Assembly: GCF_963678635.1 (NCBI RefSeq)
Contig: NC_087069.1
Coordinates: 26,214,303-26,278,302 of the forward strand
Direction of reading: 5' to 3'
Length of the DNA stretch: 64,000 nt
Source of the DNA: Symsagittifera roscoffensis
Taxonomy: Eukaryota > Xenacoelomorpha > Acoela > Convolutidae
Position 1 is the first letter of the stretch, and each line of letters opens with the position of its first letter. The notes below the pieces were generated by a model. The model was not told where the DNA came from. It was given only the letters and a program-made list of their open reading frames with translations, and did no database searches. Of the stretch, positions 28,405 to 41,000 are shown piece after piece. The position numbers were made by a program, and so were the translations under genes.

Positions 28405-29839
28405 ATGTATCTCTGGAATTACTGAAGTTGAGTTACACAGTAAACTCAGCTTATTTAAAGAAAACTGGATCAAAACGTAATTTTTTGTTAAGGTAAAAAA
28501 TCACAAAATAGAAGTCCATTTTAGAAATTGGAAGTGCTTCACATTTTTTGTGACACTTTTGATCCTCCATAATTTAAAATGCGTTGTTTAAAAGAGAAAA
28601 TGAACTGAACATAAAAATAAATTAAGTGTCAAATCGAAAAAGTCAAATTTAAGCGTCAAAATATTTGAATCACGAACTAAATTACTGTCTTCATTGCCGC
28701 TATTGACACTTAAGAAGATGGAGTTTTAAGACCTACAAAAACCTCGACCACAAAAAATGAATTCATGCTTCTAAACCCTCACTGATGTTACAACATTTCT
28801 TGCCCCAGCAAAATTCATTCACCACAAAATAGCTCAACAGAAAATTTTACGGAACTTAGTTCGTAATATAAAACAATTATGCTTTATATTCTCATATTGA
28901 TTAATTGAGTATTTTATGAAGTTTACAGACACTCAGAAGTTAAATGGCCCGACTAACTTTTTTCAATTTTATGAAAAAAAATGTATAAGCATTTCTAATA
29001 CCTGAACGATACGGTTTCGTAGTATTCCTTGACATTCTATTTAAATTGAGATCTTGTAAGATTTAGCAAGGTTACGGCCAAGCTCTTTTAAAAATTAATT
29101 ATTTCAAAAACCTAACCAACAGATTTGGAAAAGAGTCAAAGAACGCAAGGAACTAGATAAAAACACTATATTGATTTTCGAAAGAAAATCAACTTTCGAA
29201 CTTTAAAGAAAACAAGTAGATGGTCTTCAAACTCTCTGACTTTATAGGAAAATTTATGTCTGACACTTTTTTGATGAAATTATCCCATTTTAGAAAACTG
29301 GATCATTAGGTAATTTCTTATTTCACTGGAAAGTCTGACAATTAGTTTTTCCTAATTTGGACATTTTCGCTATTCGATAGTGGAGTTTGCATTTTTAACG
29401 AAGGAAATGAAATGAACTTAGAAAAAAATCAAAAATCAAACTACGAAAAAGTATATTTAAGCCTGAACAAACTTGAAGACAAAAAACAGCGAAAACCGTC
29501 ACGACCTATATAAGAAATTGAAATATATTCAACGCGACTCTTAAACAACCAAAAAATCAAGTTCACAATCAATTAAATTAGACATACCCAACAGTCAGTT
29601 GGAAAAGATTCAATGAACGCTAACAAACCGACAGAAAACACTTGACTTTCATTTTAAAAAATCTCAACAAAAATAAAAGTGATAAATAGATAAAGCTGGG
29701 AGCAGATGAAATTTAACTGCAAATCATATGCAGTAAAAATGAGCACAATTTAATGCGAGTTGGATTGGAAAAATCGACTCCAATAAAACACAATGCTCGC
29801 AAGCTGGAGTGTGTGTACGCCATTAATTATTTCATTTTG

Positions 29840-30740
29840 TTCCGACCTTTTGAAAAATCAGGAGGAACTTTGTATTTGGGTGTTTTAGTTTTTTTCTCTT
29901 GGTTTTCCAAACAAAATCAGATACCACAGATAATCATCGGAACGGGTCGAGTGATACTATCATAAAAAGTCGTTTCAGTCGTGCTACGAACGAGCTTAAG
30001 AAAATTTCCTATGTCGAGAAAAACCGGTTTCAAATTTTTGAGTTTTGATCTAATTTCGAGCGGGTACAGCGAGCGATCATGCTTATTTATGCTTAATTTA
30101 GGCTGTTCACTAGAGCTTATTTATGCTTAATTTTAGTTTTACTCGAGTATATTTAGCTTTTGTAGTTTTATTAACGCCATTTTAAGAATCAAACACTTCG
30201 AAACATTTCTGCAAAAAAAGAAATAAAATAAATATTCAATGTTTTTCTTGGGTTTTTCATTCATTTTTCTTCAAACACCGTTGTCCAGTTAGCCTGTTTT
30301 AGTATGACTTTCGAATATGGCAAAGTTATTGTAATTTGTCCAGATCCTTTTATCACACCAGGCGTAAAAAACAACAGTAACTTTTGTATTTTTTTGCACT
30401 GTAACCAGCTATCCTTGTTTACATTAGAATTGCGTGTGTCTGAGGTCTAAAAAATCTTCAAGCATTCGTTTCCAACTAAAGCCGAGGCTGTTATGTACAT
30501 TTTTGTATGGCTAATCAATGCAATGTCAAAGAAAGTTTATGGAAACTACATCCGATTTTTCGATTACTAGAATATCAGCCAAAAAATGAAATGCTTCAAC
30601 TAAAAGCTTTAAAATGTTCGAATCAAGCCTCGATCAAATTAATTTTAAAGACACTAATTTTGAAGGAAAAAAAGTTTGTGTTTTTTAAAACTATGGTCGG
30701 AACATTCTTTGCTACTTGTACAAAAACCGGCTATTTTTGT
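29840..30740. repeat. GTCGGAACA repeat, reverse half copy plus extra end
   Basis: GTTCCGACC...GGAACTTTGTATTTGGGTG...CGGGTCGAGTGATACTATCA is the complement of the copy at 25.99-26.13 kb. Right ends of the family lie at about 30395-30423 (CACTGTAACCAGCTATCCTTG) and again at 30692-30740. Confidence 0.5.
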
Positions 30741-31770
30741 TCTCAGTTACAATCTGTAAACCGGCAATATAATCTGGTGATAGTCAAGAATAGTTCCTCG
30801 AACGCCACGCTGGATAATCTACATCAGTGAAAAAACCGAATTAACAAGCAAATTAATCACACGAGTTAGTAATTAATCCGAAAAAATTTAACAAATAATG
30901 ATTTTTCTACGATTAATGTCAACTGTTTGCCTGCAACAATTAAACTTAAGTGCTACAACTTTTCCTGGAAATCTTTATTAAAGTTTTCAGTAACTCGCGA
31001 ATTCGAAATGCCTTAGTAATGAAGTCATTTCTGACATATTCGAAATGACTCCGATAACTTCTAAATAGCTTGCTACTTGGGAAAAAAAATTTTGTGGAAG
31101 AACTGAGTTGAACTTGTTCAGAGTACATATAAACCAATTTGTATTTCATTTATTAGATTACAAATAAGAAATTTAGGAAATTCAATAGGAATATGCAATT
31201 TATGATATTAAAATCCAACTTAAACTCAGCGAATGTTACAAGAACTGTTTCACACAATGTTTGTGCTCATTTGGCTACAATGGAATCTGAAATGGAGAAA
31301 GTATTCAACACGTTTTTATTTTACAAAAACTTATATTTGAACACTCAACTTTTTTTTTCAATTTTAGCGAAGGAAATAACAAAGTTTTAATACTTTTAAA
31401 TATGTGTTAACGTGTTGAAATGTGACAGTAGCTGCTAACCAGAAAAACTATCAATATACTGATAAACAAAAGCCCCATAGAACTAGACCAAAAGTAACTT
31501 GAAACCATCAACATATTGAAACCAAATGCGACTTTGTTCATACGAAACACGAAAGTTAGAAGCCAAATGAGAGGCTACATTACAGTGCACAGAGAAAACG
31601 GAGAAGTCAAGCAAAAGAAAATACTCATTTTTACTTTTTACTCATGAGAATTGAAAGCATACTTGAAAAGGAAGGACCAAAATTACCACGAGCACCAAAT
31701 GAATCTTATTTTTTTTCCAAGTTCTTCGTGATGAGTCATAACTACTCCGTGTGTGCTGTGAATAAAATCA

Positions 31771-31776
31771 TTTATT
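31771..31776 (-). promoter_or_regulatory. Polyadenylation signal of PAPS synthase
   Basis: TTTATT on the plus strand (AATAAA on the minus strand), 87 bases beyond the PAPS synthase stop. Confidence 0.6.
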
Positions 31777-31862
31777 TTACCTCCTTTTGAACAATTTTTT
31801 GACAACAAAGTACAATTTCTTTTTTGACCGTTGCTTGAATTTTCCATTTACTCCATGAGCTT

Positions 31863-32029
31863 CTATAGGGGTGCTGGTGAATCCCCACTTGCGCCAGATA
31901 CTTCAGCGGCGGCAGCTCCTTCTGCCATTTTCTTCTGGTAGAACTCGGCTAATACTTTCCAAGCAGAATTTGCCATGAATCCATCAGGTGGAAGTTCTCC
32001 AGACTTGGCGATGCCCCTCATTTTCGTGC
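31863..32029 (-). CDS. PAPSS: PAPS synthase last exon
   Basis: It reads [20 protein letters not shown] (the G supplied by the split codon) and [13 protein letters not shown], the conserved sulfurylase C-terminus, then an Ala-rich tail and TAG. Confidence 0.93.
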
Positions 32030-35000
32030 CTACAAACAATGGAAAATTTATAATAATTGTGGTTTCTGCAAATCGCAGAGGATCTATGAAAGGCTATTCA
32101 GACTGTCCAAACATAGTCCATTTCTCTCATTTCTCCACACAGAATGAGTTATTTAGTTGAGCATTGCTCTGTTTTGCGACTCAATGTCGTTTTTTGCGTC
32201 TAGAACTTTCACGTAGTACCACTGTGGCAGCCAAAACCGGTCAGGCTGTGGTACACCTGAAGCTAGAGGTCAAGTGAGAGCTCATATACCCGAAATGTCA
32301 TTGCCAAGACAGGGGATCGATTACACGATCTGACTATCACAAATTGAAACTGTTGCAAAACTCTTAACAAGTCTTAAATCCAGGGGCGGATCAAGGATCC
32401 ATCCACCCCCTGCCGACCCCCTTTGTACTATTTTAAGAAATCCATGGCTGTCGGACACTAAAATTTGTCTGAGGCGCCTTTGGCCCAATACCTACTAATT
32501 TTTAGGGGGGAGTGCGCGCCGACAAAACCGCGATTTTTTGGTTAAAACTTTCCCAAAAGTACCTAAAAAGGCTGCTTTTGGCCAGTTTTTTTAATCAAAA
32601 TTTAGCCGGCGGCGCTGAAATTTTGGCCAAAACGTCTTTTTACTGCTTCAGGAGAGCTCAGAAAATCATTTTGGTCAACTTAAAAAGGTTGACAAAATTT
32701 TCGACATTTTTTTAAAAACCCGCCCTCGAGTAAATCCTAGATCCTACCCTGCTTAAATCTGTTTAAAAATCATAAAGTGTCAGGGGCGGATTTAGGGGGG
32801 GGGGGGGGGGGGGGGGCCGACGCCCCCTCTCAGGGATTCGACCCCCTGCCGACCCAAAGGGTCCCCCTTTGGTAATTTTTAAGAAATTCATTTTTTGCCG
32901 ACCGACCCTAAAATTTTTCTAAAGCAGCCTTTTGGCGCCAATATATACTAACTTTTGAGGGGGAGCGCGCGCCAAAAAAACCCGATTTTTGTCACGATTT
33001 TTCAAAAAGTGCCTAAAAATGGCTTTTTTGACCTGTTTTTTTTTCAAAAATTTGCCTGCGGCGCAGAAAATTTGGCCAAAACAGGGACTTTTTAGTGCTT
33101 TAGAAGAGCTCGAAAAATCAATTTGGTAGGCCTAGAAAAAAAAGTCGTCAAAATTTTCGAAATTTTTTTGAAAATCCGCCCCCCCCCCCCCTCGAAAAAA
33201 TCCTAGATCCGCCCCTTCAAAGTGTCCCTTGTTTTTAACCCAAGTCTCCCATATATTGTGGTACTATTCGGTTAAAATACAAACTGGATAGAACTGATCC
33301 TAACCCTCTGATCCAGTATTAATCTTCAAGTCAGGCAATTTTTAATTATTTGTTTTCAGGCAAAAAATATACAAAAGTTCACGAAATGGTACTTTCGTAA
33401 ATTTGAAACAGCCTGGAAGAGCACCATTGGATGTATATATCCATTTTCGGGCAGAAGAACTTCATACACTACATCTATCTTCATCCATTGTACATCATAA
33501 AACAATCATTCGTTTCTCTGTCTGTTCTCTGACCTGAAATGAAGAGGAAGTCCTCCTTCCTCTCGGGGTCGAAGAAGTCCATCTTGTGCTGTTTCGTGTC
33601 GTATGCTGCCACTCTGAACGGCACAATCTCCAAAGAGTTCAGGCCAGGGGCCATTGAGAGTACCTTAAATGAGAGTTCCATTCATCAGCACGAGCTTCTT
33701 ACTGAGAATAGCTAGTTTAAAAAGATCCTCCGATTGTCTGGTGTAGTTCAAGAACTGTGTCGAAATAAAGTTGGATATGCAAAATTAATAAAATTCTTAG
33801 GGAAATTGCAAACTGAGTTAAATAATTGTGATGAATTCGATCAATATCAAGAAGCGCATTCAGTTCAGGGCCTTTTCTGAAACTAATTCATTCTACTTCA
33901 TGCATTTTAGCAGCTTGTAATTAGAAAGGATAAAAAGTAGTAAAGAACCTTCTTTCCGTGCGTGGCCTCATATATATCCTGCTTGGTGACAGGATGTGCC
34001 ATGCCTGCGGGATCTCTGCCGACGATGTAGAAATTGGCGCCCGCAATCATTCTCGTTTTGCAATGCCATTGCACCTGAGAAGAACATCTGTAGTATATCA
34101 TTTTAGCTTCGAGAATTGAAACAAACCAATACGATGATAACACAAAAAGTTGAATGATATAGACCAGGCGGATATCTAGGATTTTTCCCATAACACCATA
34201 AAGCCCCCTTTTTATTCTGAAAAAGTCTACACAGCGAGTACTTTTTTGAAAAATTCGATAAACGAATCCAAAAACAACTTCTACGATGCCTCGAATATAG
34301 GACCTCAAACTGAGATACAGATGCATATGCACTTACCTCTGTGGGTCCTGCGTACATCATGGGAGAGGGGAAAATAGCCATGACTGTGGATTGAGGATCC
34401 AATACTCCCTCTGACAACACTGCTTTGTGCTGTTCCATCCTCACTGGAAGTGGCACGTCATCATCCTTCGTCCAGCCGCCTTCAACAAGTTATATGGTTA
34501 GCAACTATACAAGAAGTCAGGACCGAAAACATTCGGGTTGTCACGTACAGCCAAACAGTGTCGTATTAAAAACTAAATTGACGGCTGCAATCTTCATGGC
34601 AGATACTACTCAATAAAAATTTCGCTTCTGTTAGCTATAGAACTGACACGTGAACAACTAAAAGTAAGCTTCAATTTTATTTAAAAGCCTTTCATTACTT
34701 CTCCCAAAAAAGTTCAATACCCACAATGTTATCAGAAGCACTCAATCAACCCATACCTAGTGGATGGAGGAGGAGAGTGGGGTTCTTGTAGCCCCTCTCG
34801 AGGAGTCGCCGTCTGGTGTCCTGCATGAGGAGTGCGTGTCCATTGTGGATCGGGTTCCTTAGTTGGAACGCAAACACAGCATCCGCTCCCAACTCACGGA
34901 ACCTAAACACCACACTTATAAACTGATCCTTTGAAACGAATGGCCCTAAGCTGACACCATTCAGCAGCTTTATAAGGCATAGGTACAACGAAATAGCAGA

Positions 35001-38000
35001 AATATCACTGGAATTATTATTTTACAGAGGCGAAGCGGAGCTTCGCACCATTTGCGATACAACACCCGATACAATAAAAAAGCAGGAGTCAAAAATTAAC
35101 TTTGCACAAAAAGCTTAGTTGATTCTCAACTAAAATAAGTGAGAACAAAAATTACGGAGAAGCCGCTTCTGCAAGAAAAATTCGCGCAACCGCTTCTTTC
35201 GATTTTCATCTCAAATTTGATCGGGTAGTTTTTAAAAATTCGCAAAGTTTCTAAAAAATGGTCAGAATTCAAAAACTTGACTGTCCAAAGTCGATAACTT
35301 TTTTCTGCCAAACGCAGGTCGTGGCTGGTAAAGAAGAGAAGATTCCCAACATCGCTTTTCTCGATTGAACGCTAACCTGAGAATAGACACGGTAATTGTC
35401 GAGTCAAGCAGAAAATTTCTAAAAACGGTCCAATTTTCCAAAACTTACTTAAAGGCCATAGCTATTTTCTTAAAGAAACAGGGCGTAACAAATTATAAGG
35501 GTAATTCGGTCGATTAAACTTATGATACCAGATTTGGCAGAATAGTTATCGTGAAAAGTCCAAAAAACGGTCAACAAAAAAATGCCATTTCCGAGAATCA
35601 TAGCTTTTTGTGTAACAAAATTTGAGATCAGCCGCTTATGCAGAAGAGATTGAAGCAACCTGTAATTTCGATTGAACCCAAAGACCTGAGAAAGGCTAGG
35701 TCAACAAACAAAGAATTGACATTTCCGAGAATCATAGCTTTTTGTGTAACAAAATTTAAGATCAGCCGCTTATGCAGAAGAGATTGAAGCAACCTGTAAT
35801 TTCGATTGAACCCAAAGACCTGAGAAAGGCTAGGTCAACAAACAAAGAATTGACATTTCCGAGAATCATAGCTTTTTGTGTAACACAATTTGGGATTAAC
35901 CGCTTATGCAGAAGAAATTCACGCAACCTGTATTTACGGTTGAGCCAAAAAAACTCAAATTTGGGAGAGTAGTTCTCGAGAAAAGGCAAAAAGTTTCAAA
36001 AAAAGGTCAAAACTGTAGACTTTTCCGAGGGCCATAACTTTTTGTGTCAAAAAAATCGGGCGTTATCCCGTGAGCAAAGGAGCTTCTCACATCCCGTTCT
36101 TTCGATTGAACCGAAAATCTCAGATATGAGAGAGCATTTTTTGGTTACATTTATAAAATTTTGAAAAACCGCTCAAAAACTTATTTTCCGAGGACAATAA
36201 TTTTTTGTGTAAGAAAAATGTGAGTGGTACCGCTAATACAGAGGAGCTTCCCACTACCCATTTATTCAATTGAATCCACAACCTCTGATTTGGGATGGGT
36301 TTTCGAGAAAATGAAAAAAATCACAAAAAAATCGGTCAAATATTCCCCCCACAGACCTTTCCGAAGGCTGTAGAAAAAATGGGAAAGCAAAAAAAGACCA
36401 GGTGAGTATGCAGGCACGCAATAATATAGGCGGTCCTTCTATGAATACCCCTGTTTTGAAAATCGGTAGCAGGGTTTTTGAGAAAAAAAAACTTATTTTT
36501 CCAAAAAGTAAAAATTTTCCAAAGCGCCTGAAAAATAGAAATAAAAACCCGTACACTTTCATAATATCTGTTTTTATCACACAAGAATTCTAGAAAAACA
36601 AGCCAAGCAGAACATTTGAAATTCAAATTAGCAACTGGACAAAACTTGCGAAGCGGAAACAAGGCCGACAATCTTTGAGCAGACACCAGTTGAGCCGAAA
36701 AAAAACTTGTCATTTAAAATGAACTTTTAGAACTTTCAAATACCCGTGAAACTAGCCTGTAGTAACTAGTACCTAGCCAGTACTTAAATTTGAATTTTCA
36801 TCAAATTTAGTATGTGAGCTGAAGAGCATGTCAGGTGTAGAGCATTGAACAAGTCAAGTGATTCAACTGATTTTGTTTAACTAGTTGGTAAATAGAAAAA
36901 GTCTACATTCCGATTTGATAACGCTTGCTAATCGCAAGCGTAATGATATCCATTTTCGGTGGCTAACTCTAAAATGTTTCTAAAGACGCATTGGGCGCCA
37001 ATATATAATAATTTCGACCTGTTTTTCAAATTTAGTTAAAGTAGGGTTATTATAGTGTTCTAGGAGTGCTCGGAAAATCAATTTGGTCGACCTAATAAAA
37101 AGGTCGAGAAAAAATTTGAATTTTTTTTTGAAAAACCGCCCTTCCCCGAGAGAACCTTAGTGCTGCCCCTGACCACAATTCATAAGCAATCAAAATCTAC
37201 AGCAGTTTTTATCGGACAATTCAATTTGGGCAGAGTGCAGTTTAATACCTTTCTCTGAGTTCATTGGGAGTAAGCCTGTATTGGTCCAAGCCATCGTTCC
37301 ACGTGATTCTCTTCAATACTTGAAGATCGCCACCACACAACCACTCGCCTGAAAAAACATCGATATTAAAAATTTACAATGAGAATATTTACAGGCTGCT
37401 ATAACACTGTTACATGTTCATTTAAATCTCTTTGCATAATTTCAACTACAGGTCGCCGAAACTTAAGCTATTCCTTACAGAAGCAAGACTTAAAATCATG
37501 TTCGAAAAGGAGCTACAGAGTAGTTTTTGCAAATACCACTTTTTTGAGATACTTATTCATGACTGCACATATATTTATTATTGCTGCTAATATACAAATA
37601 CCTGACTCGTTGATCATTTTGATGTAGGGGTGGTCTGGATGGCTGAGTCCGAACTGCCTCGACACTCTCTCCTCCTTACGGTGCTCGAAAAACTCCACCT
37701 GGGAACAAAATGCTTCAGAAGTATGACACCCAAAATATAAATTTGAAATTTTGGAGAAAAAAACGCTAGCACATAGGACGTCCAAAATTCTTGTCGCAAT
37801 CAAGTAATGAAAATTTCGCAACGTTTTTTATTCAAACAAACGTTTTTTTGTGCAATTTACAATTTTGCTTAGCTTCCTTTTAGCATATGAATTCAAATCA
37901 AAACTTCGAAAGATGAAAAGCGAAGCTCAGATAATTTAATTCGAGAGTGAACAACTTTCGGATCAATTCGGCAATCTTTTCCTATCCTAAAAGGAATTTT

Positions 38001-41000
38001 TTTTATAAATTTCGACTTTTCTTTTTCATTTTCAAAATTTGGCGCGATACTAACATAAAATGAACTTCAGTCAGTCAATCGATTGCGTGCTATGAACACA
38101 TCAACCATCTACTAGCGTTCGCTAACCTCTTTTTGTAGCGACAATTATTTTTTCTCGCAACAATTGCGATACAACGCAAGCATAGCATTGCAAGCTAAGA
38201 AATAGCAAATAAAGGAGAAATCACCAAATCAGAAAATATTTTTAAAAACTAATCCTTCAAAGATTAAAAACCTTTATCTTGAATTATGTTCATTTTCAGG
38301 AATACACAACTAACAGCAATAAATATCACTTAACGGGCGTACACTAAACCGACAAGTCTTGGATCGATGACCGTTCAGTCGAAAACAAAAAATGTCATAA
38401 AAAAATTTCTTTTAAAATAATTTCAACTATTGAGTTAAAAAACTCAAAAATTTTACACCCCACCCTATCCAAAACATTACAAAAACATGGAATTTTTTGC
38501 CTTTAAGACGACAATATAAGGTGACTAAGGTGATATAAGGCGAGCCGAAACAAAACATAAGCCAAAAAAAAGCGACAAAGAAATTACAAAAAGGTCGTAA
38601 ATTAAGTAACAAACGACTAATTGTTATTATCATTTATTTACTTAGCATGTTCCTCTCATTAGGTGGGTGGAAGGCACATTTTTCGAAAGAGCATGAAGAA
38701 GTTTAACGAAGCTACAAGAAACACTTTCGGAGATGATTCCATGTCGAAAAGTTTATTTGAAACTTGTTGACTCATAATGACTTGTGTTTTCAACTAAATT
38801 ACATCTAATAGCTGAGTTCATAATGAACTCATAACTCTGACTCCAAAAAAAATTTTACATTAGACAATTCCATACACTGGATATCAACTTTATTTTATTC
38901 GATAGAAGTCGATAAAACAGCAGATAAACGATATTCGGACTATTCAAAACTTCTCAGAAAAAAATCAAATTGATACGTAGCGAAAAAAAAACATAGCCAA
39001 CTGACAGTTGGAAACGAGTAATCAAAATAATGAACGCAAGTAAACAGAAAAAAAAACACTGTCTTTGTTGAAAAAATGTTCGAACTTCAAAGAAAAAAAT
39101 ATATGCCTTTTAAGCTCTTTGAATTTCTAGAACAATTTATGATAGGCGCTTTTTTGACAAGATCAACCCAACTTGAGAAAACTGGATCAATAGTTATAGT
39201 TTTTATTCCGCACATCGCTTTTGGAAAACTAAAAATTAAATTCCACTTTCGAAACTAGAAATCGTTCACGTTTTTTCGCGCCATTTCCACGTTCGTAATT
39301 GGAGAGTGCTATTTACGTAACTTTCAGCGCAGATGAATTTCAATTGAACAAAGTGCATATATATACCTAAGTGCATTCATAAATGCATTAATATGTATGA
39401 ATGCACATCTGTAGTTATTAGAGCACTTCAAGACTTTTTCCTGAAAAAAAAAACAAAAAAATCACCAAGACCTATATAAGAGTCTTCACTACGTTCATTA
39501 CTCTTAAAAAGGTCCGTCAGCGATTCAAACCCCAGGCATAGCTAGACCAAACGAGAAGGTGCCTCGAAAGTGTCGAGGTTACATAATAAGGCAAGTTCAA
39601 TTTCGTACAGATTTGTAAAAAAAAATTGTTGATGGGAAAAACCTAGTTCCTGTAGTATACAAGTCACTTGATCTCGCAAATGAAAAGCAGAGCATGCATT
39701 AGCCACTCACTCTACATCTGATTACACTGACTGGCTCTCACCTTTCGCATGATAGCCACCACTTCTCCTTTGTGTCTCAGTGCCAGTGCCTCTGCCTCCG
39801 ACAACCTATCTTTGTCCTCATTACTCACAGGCAACACAATCGGAACAGACTGGTTGATCACGCCGCCTACACAAAATACAGAAACTTCAAACATTGTCTC
39901 ATTGGCAACTATTGTATGATTATACCCGATGAACAAATTGAACATGTCATTCCTTCACATAAAAACTTAATTCAAATTGAACTCCTGCTATTTCACATGG
40001 AATAAAAACTTGGCTTGAGCATTAAGCAAGCTAAAATGCAGGTTTTGAAAACTAAAACATCAATCTAAGAAAGATTTTACTGAGTGACGGACATTGAATA
40101 AATGTAAAAGACTATCCATTCAATCATCTCACTGTTATTGGGATAAAATGAGAGCTTTTGAGAGAGCGCATTCATATGTTGATCAGCTAAAACAAACCAA
40201 ATAAGTAACCAACACATGAAAAAGTTAAAAAGAACATTCGCAAAGGCATGTAAAAATAATAATATCGTTGAGATAACTCAAAATGACACTTTATAACTAA
40301 GTGACGCAAATAAGCTGAAGTCAAAAAAAATATAAATAAGTTAATACACGTGTGCTGTTATACTAAAGTTTAAGTACGTGGTGACGCAGTATATTGTAAA
40401 CGTACTAATTTACGACTTATTACTTCACCTAGTCATTTAACAAATGGTGCCTGGAAAGCTTTTCATTTACCACGCAACTTTGCCTGGTACGCCACGCAAC
40501 GATTCGCGAAGCTTACCAGGCAATGATGCGTGGTAAATGAAAAAAATTTCCAGGCACCATTTTGTTAAATAACTAGATGAAGTTATAAGTCGTAAATTAG
40601 TACCTTTACAATATACTGCGTCACCGCGTACTTAAATTTTAGTTTAACAATAGTTGGTAAGAAATACGTAGCCATTCCATTTGTCAGTATTCGTGAATCG
40701 GGTTCGTTGTCAGGTATCATTATCAAAGAATAAATGAAAGATAGTTAACTTGGTTGTAGTTTTCTTGCGTTAACACTAAAGCAAGCCCAATTAATTCAGA
40801 ATTTCGTGCAACCGATTGCCCTTTTTCATAAATCAACCCTTAACACTGACTGTTGCAGTATTTTTTGAATATTTCTAGATTAACGACATCAAACTACGAA
40901 AAGTAAACACAAAACGCTATCTAGCAGCGAACGGACCAAAACTAACAAGCTAAATTTGAAGCTATGCTGATTGATTGAATTTGAGTTAATAACCAAACAA

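Larger units (their letters stand above)
28405..31862. other. Intergenic, repeat-rich
   Basis: It lies between the EXOSC5-like start and the PAPS synthase 3' end, both on the minus strand. It holds members of a second dispersed family (GAAAACTGGATCA..., CCAACAG.CAGTTGGAAAAG..., CCTATATAAGA) at about 28.46, 29.1, 29.29 and 29.5 kb. It also holds a reversed GTCGGAACA half-element at 29840-30425 with a further end at 30690-30740. No exon was found. Confidence 0.55.
32030..33533. other. PAPS synthase last intron with two tandem MITEs
   Basis: It holds MITEs at 32381-32751 and 32781-33217, 29 bases apart. The flanking unique sequence has no feature. Confidence 0.7.
34903..37248. other. PAPS synthase intron with satellite array
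   Basis: It carries a hairpin-repeat head (about 35029-35075), the 134-bp satellite array (about 35130-36320) and a truncated CAGGGG MITE (about 36950-37171). 36330-36940 has nothing recognised. Confidence 0.65.

Noticed and set aside
28405..28473. N-terminal extension of the EXOSC5-like frame
   Set aside because: It starts with TTG, overlaps a dispersed repeat, and would make the protein longer than the family norm.
36266..36713. Minus-strand frames of 104 and 125 codons in a PAPS synthase intron
   Set aside because: Low-complexity Phe-rich translation of A-rich intron sequence at the edge of the satellite. No family resemblance.
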